From: Lentilactobacillus parabuchneri DSM 5707 = NBRC 107865 | GTDB lineage: Bacteria > Bacillota > Bacilli > Lactobacillales > Lactobacillaceae | DNA length: 64,000 nucleotides | Assembly: GCF_001435315.1 (NCBI RefSeq) | Contig: NZ_AZGK01000003.1 | Coordinates: 212,451 to 276,450 of the forward strand | Reading direction: 5' to 3' | Shown: positions 9,331 through 17,978 of the stretch, one piece after another | How positions within the stretch are numbered: the stretch's first letter is position 1 | Layout of the letters: every line of letters starts with the position of its first letter | Notes under the pieces: generated by a model | Seen by the model: the letters and a program-made list of their open reading frames with translations, nothing else | Databases searched by the model: none | Told to the model about the DNA's origin: nothing | Position numbers and translations under genes: made by a program

Positions 9331-10002
9331 ATGACCATGACTAAAGATTTAACAACAGCTCAACTCGCAAAATATTTAGACCACACAAATTTGAAACCAG
9401 AAGCAACTGAGGCAAGCATCCGCCAAACATGTGAAGAAGCAATCAAGTACAACACTGCTTCAGTTTGTATCAATTCACACTGGATTCCGTTGGCAGCGGA
9501 CCTATTAAAGGACACGACTGTTAACCCAATTACCGTTGTCGGCTTTCCATTAGGGGCCACCAATACGGCTGCCAAAGTCTACGAGGCCATCACCGCGATT
9601 GACGACGGCGCCGAAGAAATCGACATGGTTTTAAATGTCGGCGAATTAATTTCCGGCAACCTTGAGTTTGTCACAAAAGATATTCAAGCCGTTGCCGAAG
9701 CGTGTCATGCAAAGCAAAAACTGCTGAAAGTGATCTTTGAAACCTCACTTTTAAATGATGAACAAATCGTCAATGCTTGTCACGCTTCTGAAAAAGCCGG
9801 CGCAGACTATGTCAAAACTTCAACCGGATTTAGCTCAGAGGGTGCCACCCTTCATAACGTGGCCTTGATGCGAAAGACCGTTGGCGACAAGCTGGGAGTT
9901 AAAGCATCCGGTGGGATTCACTCCCGAGAAGAAGCCTTGGCCATGATCGAAGCAGGAGCCAGTCGATTAGGTGTCAGCGCAACCGTCAAGATTTTGGCTT
10001 AA
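9331..10002 (+). CDS. deoC: deoxyribose-phosphate aldolase
   Basis: The enzyme cleaves 2-deoxyribose 5-phosphate to acetaldehyde and glyceraldehyde 3-phosphate in the cytoplasm, the last step of deoxynucleoside breakdown. The Schiff-base lysine lies in [11 protein letters not shown] near residue 160. The [12 protein letters not shown] start, the VVGFPLGA loop and EIDMVLNVG are all DERA motifs. The 223-residue length is typical. Two ATGs two codons apart are possible starts (9331 and 9337); AAGGGG sits closer to ideal spacing for the second. It heads deoC-deoB-deoD-deoR. Confidence 0.95.
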   Translation: MTMTKDLTTAQLAKYLDHTNLKPEATEASIRQTCEEAIKYNTASVCINSHWIPLAADLLKDTTVNPITVVGFPLGATNTAAKVYEAITAIDDGAEEIDMVLNVGELISGNLEFVTKDIQAVAEACHAKQKLLKVIFETSLLNDEQIVNACHASEKAGADYVKTSTGFSSEGATLHNVALMRKTVGDKLGVKASGGIHSREEALAMIEAGASRLGVSATVKILA

Positions 10003-10028
10003 ACGACCATTTTAGGGGAGGCATTTTG

Positions 10029-11225
10029 ATGAAGACAGCGAAATATAAACGAATTTTTGGTATCGTGATGGATTCGGTGGGAACTGGCGAAGCGCCGGAC
10101 GCGGCTAAGTTTGACGACGTTGGCTCGGACACCTTGGGGCACGTCGGTGAAGCGTATCAAGGCAAATTGGCGATTCCGAATCTACAAAAGTTAGGAATTT
10201 CCAATCTAAGACAGACGCCAATTCAAGGGGTTGACAAAGTCACGTCTCCAATTGACTATTACGGAAAAATGCAAGAAACTTCTGCTGGTAAGGACAGCAT
10301 GGATGGCCATTGGGAAATGATGGGGCTGCCTGTTCAAAAACCGCTGGACACTTTTCCAAATGGGTTTCCAGCTGAAATTCTTCAAAAAATCGAGGCGTTC
10401 TCTGGTCGAAAAGTGATTGGCAATCGCCCTGAATCCGGAACCAAAATTATCGCTGAACTTGGTGAGCAGCAGATGAAAACCGGTGACTTGATCATTTACA
10501 CGTCGGGAGACTCGGTCTTACAAATCGCCGCCCATGAAGACGTGATTCCGCTTCAAGAATTATACAAAATTTGTGAATATGCACGAACGTTGGTCAACGG
10601 ACCTGACTACACGATTGGCCGAATCATTGCCCGGCCATACGTTGGTCCGGACAAAGATCACTTTACACGAACGGCCAACCGCCACGATTTTACACTGGAG
10701 CCAACCGGCACGACGGATCTGGACTACCTGCAAAAAGCGGGTGTTCACACAGTCGGGATTGGGAAAATTAACGATATTTTCTCCGGTCATGGTATCGATG
10801 AGGGTTACCACAACGAAAGCAACATGGATGGCATGGATCATGTCGATCACGTGATGGCAGAAGACTTTACCGGATTTTGCTTTACCAACTTGGTGGACTT
10901 TGACGCGATGTACGGTCATCGCCGAAATCCAATCGGGTTTGGTGAGGCATTGATGGACTTTGACAAACGACTGGGAACGGTGCTTGAAAACTTGAAAGAT
11001 GACGATCTGTTGTTGATTACCGCTGATCACGGCAATGATCCGGGCTTTAAAGGCAGCGATCACACCAGGGAATTGGTGCCGTTGTTGGCCTACTCGCCGT
11101 CAATGACAACCAGTGGTTCTCTGGGCGTTCGGCAGACGTTTGCTGACTTTGGTGCGACCGTTCTCGACAACTTTGGCATGACAGGCAATTCTGTTGGCAG
11201 TTCCTTTTTGACTGATTTGAAATAA
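10029..11225 (+). CDS. deoB: phosphopentomutase
   Basis: The enzyme converts (deoxy)ribose 1-phosphate to the 5-phosphate, linking the nucleoside phosphorylases to DeoC. It belongs to the alkaline phosphatase superfamily. Metal-binding segments are seen at the start ([13 protein letters not shown]) and end ([22 protein letters not shown]). The phosphorylated residue of B. cereus phosphopentomutase is a threonine in GKDT; here the same position (about residue 89) is serine, in [12 protein letters not shown]. The frame reaches back to a TTG at 10026, but GGGGAGG (10015-10021) is better spaced for the ATG at 10029. The product is 398 residues long, normal for the family. Confidence 0.95.
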   Translation: MKTAKYKRIFGIVMDSVGTGEAPDAAKFDDVGSDTLGHVGEAYQGKLAIPNLQKLGISNLRQTPIQGVDKVTSPIDYYGKMQETSAGKDSMDGHWEMMGLPVQKPLDTFPNGFPAEILQKIEAFSGRKVIGNRPESGTKIIAELGEQQMKTGDLIIYTSGDSVLQIAAHEDVIPLQELYKICEYARTLVNGPDYTIGRIIARPYVGPDKDHFTRTANRHDFTLEPTGTTDLDYLQKAGVHTVGIGKINDIFSGHGIDEGYHNESNMDGMDHVDHVMAEDFTGFCFTNLVDFDAMYGHRRNPIGFGEALMDFDKRLGTVLENLKDDDLLLITADHGNDPGFKGSDHTRELVPLLAYSPSMTTSGSLGVRQTFADFGATVLDNFGMTGNSVGSSFLTDLK

Positions 11226-11239
11226 ACGGAGGCAATCAT

Positions 11240-11953
11240 ATGAGTACACACATTGGTGCAAAAGCCGGCGACATTGCCGACACTGTTTTGATGCCCGGCG
11301 ATCCGCTGCGGGCAAAATTCATCGCTGAAACCTATTTGGATAACCCGGTTCGATACAGTGAAGTCAGAAATATGTTTGGCTATACCGGGACCTATAAGGG
11401 CAAACGCATTTCAATCCAAGGATCCGGAATGGGCATTCCGTCGCTGGCTATCTACACGACTGAGCTGATTAAAGAGTACGGTGTCAAAACCATTTATCGG
11501 GTGGGGTCGTGTGGCGGCATGAGCCCGGACGTTAAAATTCGTGACGTGATTCTTGGTCAGGCCGGCACCACGGATTCATCAATTATCCAAAACACATTTG
11601 GACCTGGTATGTATTATTCCCCGATTGCTGACTTTGGGCTGTTGGATTCGGCATATCATACGGCTGAAGAAATGGGGATTAACACCAAAGTTGGCAATAT
11701 TTTCGCTGCCGATCGCTTCTACAATGACGAACTGGACATTCATAAATTAATTGACTACGGCGTTTTGGCAACTGAAATGGAGACGGCTGGACTCTACTTA
11801 TTAGCCGCAAAGCACCACGTTCGGGCGTTGACAATTCTGACCGTGAGCGATCATCTGCTCACCGGAGAAGCACTGTCTGCCAAGGAGCGGGAGACATCAT
11901 TTGATGAGATGGCACGATTGTCATTGGAAACGGCAATTAAAAATATGGACTAA
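11240..11953 (+). CDS. deoD: purine-nucleoside phosphorylase, DeoD type
   Basis: This enzyme phosphorolyses purine (deoxy)nucleosides to the free base and (deoxy)ribose 1-phosphate. At 237 residues it matches the hexameric DeoD family. Typical motifs are THIGAKAGDIADTVLMPGDP at the start, RVGSCGGM near residue 88, ATEMETAGLY near 178 and the catalytic Asp in TVSDHLLTGE near 205. AACGGAGG precedes the ATG. It sits between deoB and deoR in one operon. Confidence 0.95.
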   Translation: MSTHIGAKAGDIADTVLMPGDPLRAKFIAETYLDNPVRYSEVRNMFGYTGTYKGKRISIQGSGMGIPSLAIYTTELIKEYGVKTIYRVGSCGGMSPDVKIRDVILGQAGTTDSSIIQNTFGPGMYYSPIADFGLLDSAYHTAEEMGINTKVGNIFAADRFYNDELDIHKLIDYGVLATEMETAGLYLLAAKHHVRALTILTVSDHLLTGEALSAKERETSFDEMARLSLETAIKNMD

Positions 11954-11971
11954 CAAAATTGGAGCGATCAC

Positions 11972-12919
11972 ATGGCTGAAATCAGGGACATCACAAAGTT
12001 AAAGCAAAGTTTGCGCGTGGCCGAATTATATTTTCAGGATAATCTCAGTCAAATTGAAATTTCTGATAAGGTGGGCGTTTCGCGGCCGACCGTTTCGCGG
12101 CTCCTGCAGTATGCCAAGGATAATGGGTTGGTAAAAATTGAGATCGTCAATCCATTGGTGGACTCACAGGTGCTGGCTCAACAGTTAACCGAGAAATACG
12201 GTGCCGAATTTCATGTGGTCCCCAACAATTATGCAGGTGTTACCAACCCGCAAGACAGCGTTGGAAAATACACCGCGGATTTCATTTCCACAATTGTTGA
12301 ACCCGGCGATATTATCGGCATTGGCTGGGGGTCCACGATCCATTCGGTTACTAAACAGCTCGAAGAACAGGATGTATCCGGCATCCGGGTGGTCCAACTT
12401 AAAGGCAGCATCAGCCATTCCCAGGAAAAAACGTGGGCTTATGAAAGCGTCAATGAGTTGGCGCAAGCCTATCACACCCGTCCCGAATATTTACCGTTGC
12501 CGGTTATTTTTGACAATAAGGTCACTAAGGACATGGTTGAAAGTGACTGCCATATCAAACATATTCTGGACCTGGGGCGACAGGCCAACGTGGCGTTGTT
12601 TACCGTTGGGACCGTCCGGAGTGAAGCACTAATCTTTCAGTTAGGCTACTTTAATGAGCAGGAAAAAGCCCAACTTCAAAAAGATGCCATTGGCGACATC
12701 TTCTCCCGTTTTGTGGACGGAAATGGTCAAATTGTCAATTCTCAAATTGATGAGCGGACCATCGGAATTCAACTGAATGAACTGAAAAGCAAACGCTACG
12801 CCATTTTGGTTGCCACTGGGAATCGTAAGGTCGCTGCCGTCCACGCGGCGCTGACGGCGCATTACACCAACTGTGCGATCCTGGATCAAAGTTTGGCACA
12901 ATTATTACTGGACTATTAA
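11972..12919 (+). CDS. deoR: deoxyribonucleoside regulator, SorC/DeoR (Bacillus type)
   Basis: This is the transcriptional repressor of the deo operon, with deoxyribose 5-phosphate as the likely inducer by analogy with Bacillus DeoR. Residues 20-60 form a helix-turn-helix (LSQIEISDKVGVSRPTVSR). The remainder is a SorC-type sugar-binding domain (GDIIGIGWGSTIHSV and VGTVRSEALIF segments). The 315-residue length fits. It is cotranscribed as the last gene of deoCBD-deoR. Confidence 0.9.
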   Translation: MAEIRDITKLKQSLRVAELYFQDNLSQIEISDKVGVSRPTVSRLLQYAKDNGLVKIEIVNPLVDSQVLAQQLTEKYGAEFHVVPNNYAGVTNPQDSVGKYTADFISTIVEPGDIIGIGWGSTIHSVTKQLEEQDVSGIRVVQLKGSISHSQEKTWAYESVNELAQAYHTRPEYLPLPVIFDNKVTKDMVESDCHIKHILDLGRQANVALFTVGTVRSEALIFQLGYFNEQEKAQLQKDAIGDIFSRFVDGNGQIVNSQIDERTIGIQLNELKSKRYAILVATGNRKVAAVHAALTAHYTNCAILDQSLAQLLLDY

Positions 12920-12924
12920 TGAAA

Positions 12925-12949
12925 AGCCCAGGTCACGGCAGACCAGGCT
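12925..12949 (+). other. small hairpin between deoR and pdp
   Basis: Nested arms agcc/ggct and ggtc/gacc form a GC-rich hairpin just after the deoR stop. No T run follows, so it is not a standard terminator and may only stabilise or attenuate the message. Confidence 0.35.
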
Positions 12950-12982
12950 AAGATAATGAATTAGGCTTTGCTAAACAAAGAA

Positions 12983-12997
12983 ATGTAACCGTTTACC
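12983..12997. promoter_or_regulatory. cre site (CcpA operator) upstream of pdp
   Basis: ATGTAACCGTTTACC matches the cre consensus WTGNAANCGNWNNCW at all positions but the last. It lies 30 bases before the pdp start, so CcpA bound with HPr-Ser-P would be expected to repress pdp when a preferred sugar is present. Confidence 0.7.
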
Positions 12998-13026
12998 GGA
13001 AGCTTAATTTGAAAGGAGTTTTGACG

Positions 13027-14328
13027 ATGAGAATGGTTGATGTGATCCATGCGAAACGCGCTGGTCAACAATTAACTGATGAACAAGTTCAATTTTTCGT
13101 TGATGGGGTTGTTTCTGGTGAAATTCCAGATTACCAAATTAGCGCACTATTGATGGCAATTTATTTTCAGGGGATGACCAGCGAGGAGCAGTCCAAGCTG
13201 ACGATGACCATGATGACCTCGGGGGATCATTTGGATCTAAGCGATATTCCCGGCGTAAAGGTTGATAAACATTCGACTGGCGGCGTTGGGGATAAGACCA
13301 GTATTCCGCTGGCAGCCGTTGTGGCGGCCCTGGGAATTCCAGTGCCGATGATTTCCGGTAGGGGGCTTGGCCATACTGGCGGTACCTTGGATAAGCTGGA
13401 AGCCATTCCTGGATACCAAGTTGAAATTAGCGAGCAGGATTTTATTGCGCAGGTGAAAAAAGATAAGCTGGCAATTATTGGCGCAACCGGCAATATTGCC
13501 CCTGCCGACAAGAAAATTTATGCCTTAAGGGATGTGACCGATACGGTTGATTCAATCCCATTGATTGCCAGTTCGATTATGAGTAAGAAAATTGCTTCCG
13601 GTGCCGATGCCTTGGTTATCGATGTCAAAACAGGGGCCGGGGCGTTTATGAAGACTCTAGACGACTCTCGCGCACTGGCGAAGGCGCTGGTGGGAATCGG
13701 AAAGAGTGTCGGCATGCAGTGCATGGCCTTGATTACAGATATGAATCAGCCCTTGGGAGATGCGATTGGCAACGCCCTTGAGATAAAAGAATCGATTGAT
13801 TTATTAAAGGGCAACGGACCGGCCGATTTGGAGAAATTGATCGTTGTGATCGGCGGCTACATGGCAGTGATGGGCGGTAAAGCGTCAACGACCGAAGAAG
13901 GTCAACAGCTCTGTGAGCAGGTGATTCATAACGGCGCGGCGCTGGATCGGTTCAAAGCCATGATTGCTGATCAAGGTGGCGACGCAAACGTTGTCGATGA
14001 CCCAGAGCACCTTTTACCACAAGCGGCTTATCAAATTGATCTGCCTGCTAAGTCTGCGGGCGTGGTTTCCAAAATTGTCGCCGATGAAGTCGGTGTGGCC
14101 AGCATGCTGTTAGGTGGCGGCCGTCAAAAGGCTGGCGACAAGTTGGACTATGCAGTTGGTATCATGCTTCACAAAAAGATTGGGGATCCCGTTTCAACTG
14201 GTGAATCGCTATTGACCATTTACAGTAACCGGGAAAACGTCGACGATATTTCTGATCTTTTATACCAAAATATTGAAATCTCAGAGTCGGCAGAAAAGCC
14301 AACGCTCATTTATGAGACAATTGAATAA
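13027..14328 (+). CDS. pdp: pyrimidine-nucleoside phosphorylase
   Basis: This enzyme splits uridine, thymidine and deoxyuridine with phosphate, feeding (deoxy)ribose 1-phosphate to DeoB. The thymidine/pyrimidine phosphorylase signature [16 protein letters not shown] lies near residue 115, and [15 protein letters not shown], with the phosphate-binding residues, lies near 80. The 433-residue product has the usual three-domain length. The frame opens at a TTG at 13009, but AGGAG at 13014-13018 points to the ATG at 13027. It is separated from deoR by about 100 bases containing a cre site, so it may be transcribed separately. Confidence 0.94.
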   Translation: MRMVDVIHAKRAGQQLTDEQVQFFVDGVVSGEIPDYQISALLMAIYFQGMTSEEQSKLTMTMMTSGDHLDLSDIPGVKVDKHSTGGVGDKTSIPLAAVVAALGIPVPMISGRGLGHTGGTLDKLEAIPGYQVEISEQDFIAQVKKDKLAIIGATGNIAPADKKIYALRDVTDTVDSIPLIASSIMSKKIASGADALVIDVKTGAGAFMKTLDDSRALAKALVGIGKSVGMQCMALITDMNQPLGDAIGNALEIKESIDLLKGNGPADLEKLIVVIGGYMAVMGGKASTTEEGQQLCEQVIHNGAALDRFKAMIADQGGDANVVDDPEHLLPQAAYQIDLPAKSAGVVSKIVADEVGVASMLLGGGRQKAGDKLDYAVGIMLHKKIGDPVSTGESLLTIYSNRENVDDISDLLYQNIEISESAEKPTLIYETIE

Positions 14329-14333
14329 ACAGA

Positions 14334-14445
14334 GTGCCCACCGAACCGGGAACTTCGGAGCATTAGTGTAACAAACGCCTTTAACGCTGGGTTTGCGTTA
14401 AAGGTGTTTGTTGGACTAAGCGGACGAAGTTGGTTCGCATAGCAC
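14334..14445 (+). other. long nested hairpin of unknown function after pdp
   Basis: A central 18-base stem, aacaaacgcctttaacgc (14370-14387) with gcgttaaaggtgtttgtt (14395-14412), has one G-T pair and a seven-base loop. Outside it the flanks pair again in blocks (gtgc/gcac, cgaacc/ggttcg, aacttcg/cgaagtt, ttagt/actaa), giving a hairpin of about 112 bases. No T run follows and no protein is encoded. It could be a structured RNA, a dispersed repeat element or part of 3' processing of the pdp message. Confidence 0.6.
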
Positions 14446-14474
14446 GTTAAGCCAGGTAGTGTGGCATTACTAGG

Positions 14475-14518
14475 AGGAGGCCGAGTCAAAAGTTGATACT
14501 TTTGCTCGGCCTCCTTTT
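14475..14518 (+). terminator. terminator of the pdp transcript
   Basis: The arms at 14475-14492 (aggaggccgagtcaaaag) and 14499-14515 (cttttgctcggcctcct) pair with one bulged base, enclose a six-base loop and end in TTTT. Confidence 0.8.
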
Positions 14519-14534
14519 AATGTCTGCGTTTAAA

Positions 14535-14602
14535 CAGAGACCCCGGCCCATTTGAAGTGGGCGGCGCAAATTTTTGAGGTTAAACATACATAGCGGTCTC
14601 TG
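14535..14602 (+). other. structured non-coding stretch before the fab promoter
   Basis: The arms cagagacc (14535-14542) and ggtctctg (14595-14602) are perfectly complementary and enclose a smaller hairpin gccca/tgggc (14546-14562). The rest of 14520-14690 shows no coding frame with a ribosome site and no known RNA family that I recognise. Confidence 0.35.
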
Positions 14603-14691
14603 AATGAATCGAAGCAAATTCCCAGACTAGCCGACTTGCGGCAAATGGCATTTCCTGGTAAACTTCAAAACAGCAACATGTGGTATCGAAA

Positions 14692-14714
14692 TTTAGTTTG
14701 ATATTCAAACTAAA
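14692..14714. promoter_or_regulatory. FabT operator 1
   Basis: The perfect palindrome tttagtttga-tat-tcaaactaaa matches the AGTTTGA-N3-TCAAACT pattern bound by FabT-type MarR regulators. It contains the -35 hexamer of the fab promoter, so binding would block transcription. Confidence 0.8.
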
Positions 14715-14726
14715 TTGGGTTATTAT
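14698..14726 (+). promoter_or_regulatory. promoter of the fab/acc operon
   Basis: TTGATA at 14698-14703, a 17-base spacer and TATTAT at 14721-14726 give a good sigma-A promoter. Its -35 element is inside FabT operator 1. The resulting leader would be about 120 bases before fabZ. Confidence 0.7.
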
Positions 14727-14785
14727 GATCTTTGTCCTATATGGATACAGGTAAAAGATCAATTAAACGCAATCGTTTTGTTTTA

Positions 14786-14806
14786 TTAGTTTGATAGTCG
14801 AACTAA
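14786..14806. promoter_or_regulatory. FabT operator 2, inside the leader
   Basis: ttagtttga-tag-tcgaactaa is a near-perfect copy of the upstream operator, with one arm mismatch. It lies about 90 bases downstream of operator 1, in the loop of an inverted repeat formed by ggtaaaagatca (14750-14761) and tgatcttttacc (14813-14824). Confidence 0.7.
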
Positions 14807-14850
14807 TTTAGCTGATCTTTTACCAGTTTGTAAGTGAAAGGAAGAAATCA

Positions 14851-15297
14851 ATGAGTGTATTAGATGCATCTGAAATTATGGAATTGATTCCCAACCGTTA
14901 CCCGATTTTATTCATGGATAAGGTTGACGAGTTAAATCCTGGTGAGTCAATTATTGTTACGAAAAACGTCACGATTAACGAGGAGTTTTTCCAAGGCCAT
15001 TTCCCTGGTAATCCCGTTATGCCCGGCGTTTTGATTATTGAATCGTTGGCTCAGGCAGCTTCAATCTTGATTTTGAAAACTGAGAAGTATAAGGGAAAAA
15101 CAGCTTACCTTGGTGCGATTGACAGTGCTAAGTTCAGAAAAGTTGTCAGACCCGGTGACGTGTTGAAATTACACGTAACCATGGAAAAGCAACGCGAAAA
15201 CATGGGCAAGGTTAAGTGCGAGGCCAAAGTTGACGACAAAGTTGCCTGCTCAGCTGAACTGACTTTCATCGTACCGGATCCAAAGAAGAAGATTTAG
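14851..15297 (+). CDS. fabZ: 3-hydroxyacyl-ACP dehydratase FabZ
   Basis: This dehydratase removes water from 3-hydroxyacyl-ACP to give trans-2-enoyl-ACP in the elongation cycle. The 148-residue hot-dog protein has the complete active-site block GHFPGNPVMPGVLIIESLAQ, with catalytic His50 and a Glu near residue 64. AAAGGAAG precedes the ATG. It is the first gene of the operon and sits behind the FabT operators. The second FabZ-like gene in this operon (20437-20853) has lost this block. Confidence 0.95.
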   Translation: MSVLDASEIMELIPNRYPILFMDKVDELNPGESIIVTKNVTINEEFFQGHFPGNPVMPGVLIIESLAQAASILILKTEKYKGKTAYLGAIDSAKFRKVVRPGDVLKLHVTMEKQRENMGKVKCEAKVDDKVACSAELTFIVPDPKKKI

Positions 15298-15321
15298 TGA
15301 CCAATCCAGAGGAGTTAAAGC

Positions 15322-15789
15322 ATGAGCTTGAAAAGTGACGAAATTAAGAAGGACTTTAACTTTATAAACGACTCTTTGATCAACGTATACGACAGTATTA
15401 TGCGAATTGAAGAAAGCGAGCTAAGAAAAAGTCGTTTTAAGGACATCACTGCCAAAGAGGTTCATCTGGTTCACACGATTGGCCTGCATGATCGCAAGAC
15501 AACGTCACAAGTGGCCCGAATCTTGAAGCTGAGCAAGGGCACGTTGACTGCCAATTTGAATACGCTGGAGCGGAAAGGCTACGTGATGCGAATTGCCAAC
15601 CAGGAAGACCGCCGGATTATCAATCTGGGGTTGACGAGTAAGGGACGGCTGTTGTATCGGGCTCATGATGCGTTTCACCGCTTGTTGGTGGAACGCTTCC
15701 TCAAAGGATTTGATGACGATGATATCCGGTTGATCAAGCAGGCGATGATTAATCTGGAAGACTTTATTGACGAGGTATCGGCAAAATGA
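15322..15789 (+). CDS. fabT: MarR-family fatty acid regulator FabT
   Basis: This is a winged helix-turn-helix repressor of MarR type, 155 residues, which in streptococci and lactobacilli represses the fab operon when bound to acyl-ACP. The HTH core TTSQVARILKLSKGTLTANL is followed by the wing IANQEDRRIINLGLTSKG, both typical of the family. Its place as second gene of the fab operon and the two palindromes upstream of fabZ support autoregulation. The stop overlaps the fabH ATG by four bases. Confidence 0.92.
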   Translation: MSLKSDEIKKDFNFINDSLINVYDSIMRIEESELRKSRFKDITAKEVHLVHTIGLHDRKTTSQVARILKLSKGTLTANLNTLERKGYVMRIANQEDRRIINLGLTSKGRLLYRAHDAFHRLLVERFLKGFDDDDIRLIKQAMINLEDFIDEVSAK

Positions 15790-16769
15790 AATTTGAAGAT
15801 TTCAAAATAATGGCGACAGCCAGTGCCACGCCGGCTCGGGTGGTTGATAATGATGAGCTGTCAACGATGATGGATACCTCTGATGAATGGATTACCCAAC
15901 GCACCGGAATTAAGCAGCGCCACGTAGCGGTTGATGAGACCACCAGTTCACTTGCGACATCGGTTGCCCAGCAATTATTGGATCAAAGCGGTTTGACCGC
16001 AAACGACATTGATTTGATCGTCGTCGCAACCATGTCACCGGATTATTTGACACCTTCAGTTGGGGCGATGGTTCAAGGAAACATTGGCGCCGACAATGCA
16101 ATTGCCTTTGACGTTGACGCTGCCTGTTCAGGGTTTGTATACGGCCTAAAGGTGGCCAGACAAATGCTGATGGCAGAGACTCAAAAACACGCGATTGTGA
16201 TTGGTGCCGAAACTTTGAGTAAGCTGGTGGACTGGCAAGACCGGTCGACTGCTGTATTGTTCGGTGATGGGGCAGCCGGGGTCTTGGTTTCAAGCCAACC
16301 CCGAACAGCAGGAACGTTTATCGCTGAAGATTTACTGACCCTGGGGAAATTAGGTAAGCACTTGACAGCCGGTCAGGTTGGCGTTCGCTCACCTTTTGTC
16401 GCTCAAGGCAGCACGTATTCACCATTTTTCAAAATGAATGGCCACCGCGTTTATGGATTTGCGGTTAAGCGCGTTCCCGAATCGATTAACCACGCTTTGA
16501 CGAAAGCCAAGCTGACGGCCACTGATGTTGACTGTTTTGTCTTACATCAGGCCAACCAGCGAATTATTGAAAAGATTGCCGAAACTTTGGCCGTTCCAAT
16601 GACGAAGTTTCCGGTTAACATCGCTCAATATGGCAATACGTCAGCGGCCAGTGAGCCGATTTTATTCGACGAATTGGTCAAAAAGCAAGTGATCAAAAGA
16701 GGGGATGTCGTTGCCCTATCCGGTTTTGGTGGCGGATTAACAGTTGGAACAATGATTATTCGGTATTAA
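15786..16769 (+). CDS. fabH: 3-oxoacyl-ACP synthase III
   Basis: This enzyme condenses acetyl- or other acyl-CoA with malonyl-ACP to start fatty acid synthesis. The Cys-His-Asn triad is visible: Cys114 in DVDAACSGFVYGL, His in VLHQANQRI and Asn in YGNTSAASEP. The 327-residue length is normal. The ATG lies inside the fabT stop region, so the two are translationally coupled. Acyl-CoA preference cannot be read from sequence alone. Confidence 0.96.
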   Translation: MKFEDFKIMATASATPARVVDNDELSTMMDTSDEWITQRTGIKQRHVAVDETTSSLATSVAQQLLDQSGLTANDIDLIVVATMSPDYLTPSVGAMVQGNIGADNAIAFDVDAACSGFVYGLKVARQMLMAETQKHAIVIGAETLSKLVDWQDRSTAVLFGDGAAGVLVSSQPRTAGTFIAEDLLTLGKLGKHLTAGQVGVRSPFVAQGSTYSPFFKMNGHRVYGFAVKRVPESINHALTKAKLTATDVDCFVLHQANQRIIEKIAETLAVPMTKFPVNIAQYGNTSAASEPILFDELVKKQVIKRGDVVALSGFGGGLTVGTMIIRY

Positions 16770-16807
16770 AAAATAAAACAAACAAGAAAAATTTGGAGGA
16801 AATTAAC

Positions 16808-17047
16808 ATGACTAAAGAAGAAGTATTTAACAAGGTAAAAGAAATTATCGTGGACCAATTGGACGTTGACGCAGATAAGGTTAAAGAAGACACCAACTTC
16901 AAAAACGACCTTGATTTGGACAGCTTGGACATTTTCGAAGTTGTTGATAAGATCGAAGATACTTATGATATCGAAATTGACACCGACGAAGGTATGGAAA
17001 CCGTTGGCGAATTAGTTGATTACGTTTTAAAACAACAAGCAAAATAG
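16808..17047 (+). CDS. acpP: acyl carrier protein
   Basis: This 79-residue acidic helical protein carries the growing acyl chain on a phosphopantetheine arm. The attachment serine is Ser39, in the diagnostic DLDSLDIFEVV. The ATG at 16808 is set by TTGGAGG just upstream; an in-frame TTG at 16793 inside that site is not a credible start. It lies between fabH and fabD, as expected. Confidence 0.96.
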   Translation: MTKEEVFNKVKEIIVDQLDVDADKVKEDTNFKNDLDLDSLDIFEVVDKIEDTYDIEIDTDEGMETVGELVDYVLKQQAK

Positions 17048-17060
17048 GTAGGTTGATAAA

Positions 17061-17978
17061 TTGAAACTAGGCTATTTATTCAGCGGTCAAGGCAAACAAT
17101 TTGCTGAAATGGGGCAAGACCTGTATCAACAGGAACCCATTTACCGTCAAACAATTGATGAAGCTTCTCAGATACTTGGAAAAGACATGAGTGATTCGAA
17201 GATTTTTGATGACCCAAAAAATACTCAAGTTTCAATTGTCACCATGAGTACGGGAATTTATCGAATTCTCGCGAGTGAATTTGGCAAACCAATTGGGGCT
17301 ACCGGCCTGAGCTTGGGTGAGTATAGCGGCTTGATTGCTGCCAATGGGTTGACATTTAAAGACGGCCTGCCGCTTGTTTTTGATCGCAGCCAGTATATGG
17401 CTCAAGCCGGTGCGCATCATCCAGGAAAAATGGCAGCGGTTCTTAAGGCCAATGCCAACCTAGTGGATGAGGCCTGCCGAATTGGCTCAAAAAAAGGTCC
17501 GGTCTACGCTGCCAATTACAATACGGACACGCAGATTGTCATCGGCGGATCAAAGGCTGGCTTGAGTGATGCCACCGAGTATCTTCACGAACACGGCATC
17601 AAGCGGGTGATCCCACTGAAAATGACGGTGGCTTCTCACACGCCATTTATGCAGGAAGCCAGTGATCAACTGGAACAGCGCTTGCAAGATGTTTCATTTC
17701 AAGACTTGGACTTCCCGGTATTCAGCAACACGACCAGTAAACCATTTGGCTTGAAATCAGTGAAAACAACGTTGGTTCAGCAATTAGTGAAACCAACCCA
17801 TTTCAATGAGTGTTTGAAAGGCGTTCTTAATCTGAATCCAGACGTCTTAATTGAAGTTGGGCCTGGAGACACCCTGATGAAATTTGCCAAAACGATTATC
17901 TGCAACGCCAAGACGTATCATGTCGACAGTGTTGAAACCCTGAATCAAGTTAGATCAAATATGAAGTTGGTGAAATAA
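17061..17978 (+). CDS. fabD: malonyl-CoA:ACP transacylase
   Basis: This enzyme loads malonyl groups from CoA onto ACP. The start is a TTG behind AGGTAGG, reading into LGYLFSGQGKQ, the usual FabD opening. The nucleophile is Ser84 in GLSLGEYSGL; most FabD proteins have GHSLGE, so a leucine replaces the histidine beside the nucleophile. The second catalytic histidine is in ASHTPFM near residue 195. Length is 305 residues. The stop overlaps the fabG ATG by one base. Confidence 0.94.
   Translation: MKLGYLFSGQGKQFAEMGQDLYQQEPIYRQTIDEASQILGKDMSDSKIFDDPKNTQVSIVTMSTGIYRILASEFGKPIGATGLSLGEYSGLIAANGLTFKDGLPLVFDRSQYMAQAGAHHPGKMAAVLKANANLVDEACRIGSKKGPVYAANYNTDTQIVIGGSKAGLSDATEYLHEHGIKRVIPLKMTVASHTPFMQEASDQLEQRLQDVSFQDLDFPVFSNTTSKPFGLKSVKTTLVQQLVKPTHFNECLKGVLNLNPDVLIEVGPGDTLMKFAKTIICNAKTYHVDSVETLNQVRSNMKLVK

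Noticed and set aside
10560..11063. Long reverse frame (167 codons) antisense to deoB
   Set aside because: No ribosome site or promoter, and deoB is intact and well conserved on the other strand. It is a frame shadow.
14580..14762. Reverse frame of 60 codons across FabT operator 1
   Set aside because: It runs through the fab promoter and operator, has no ribosome site and has no sensible protein composition.
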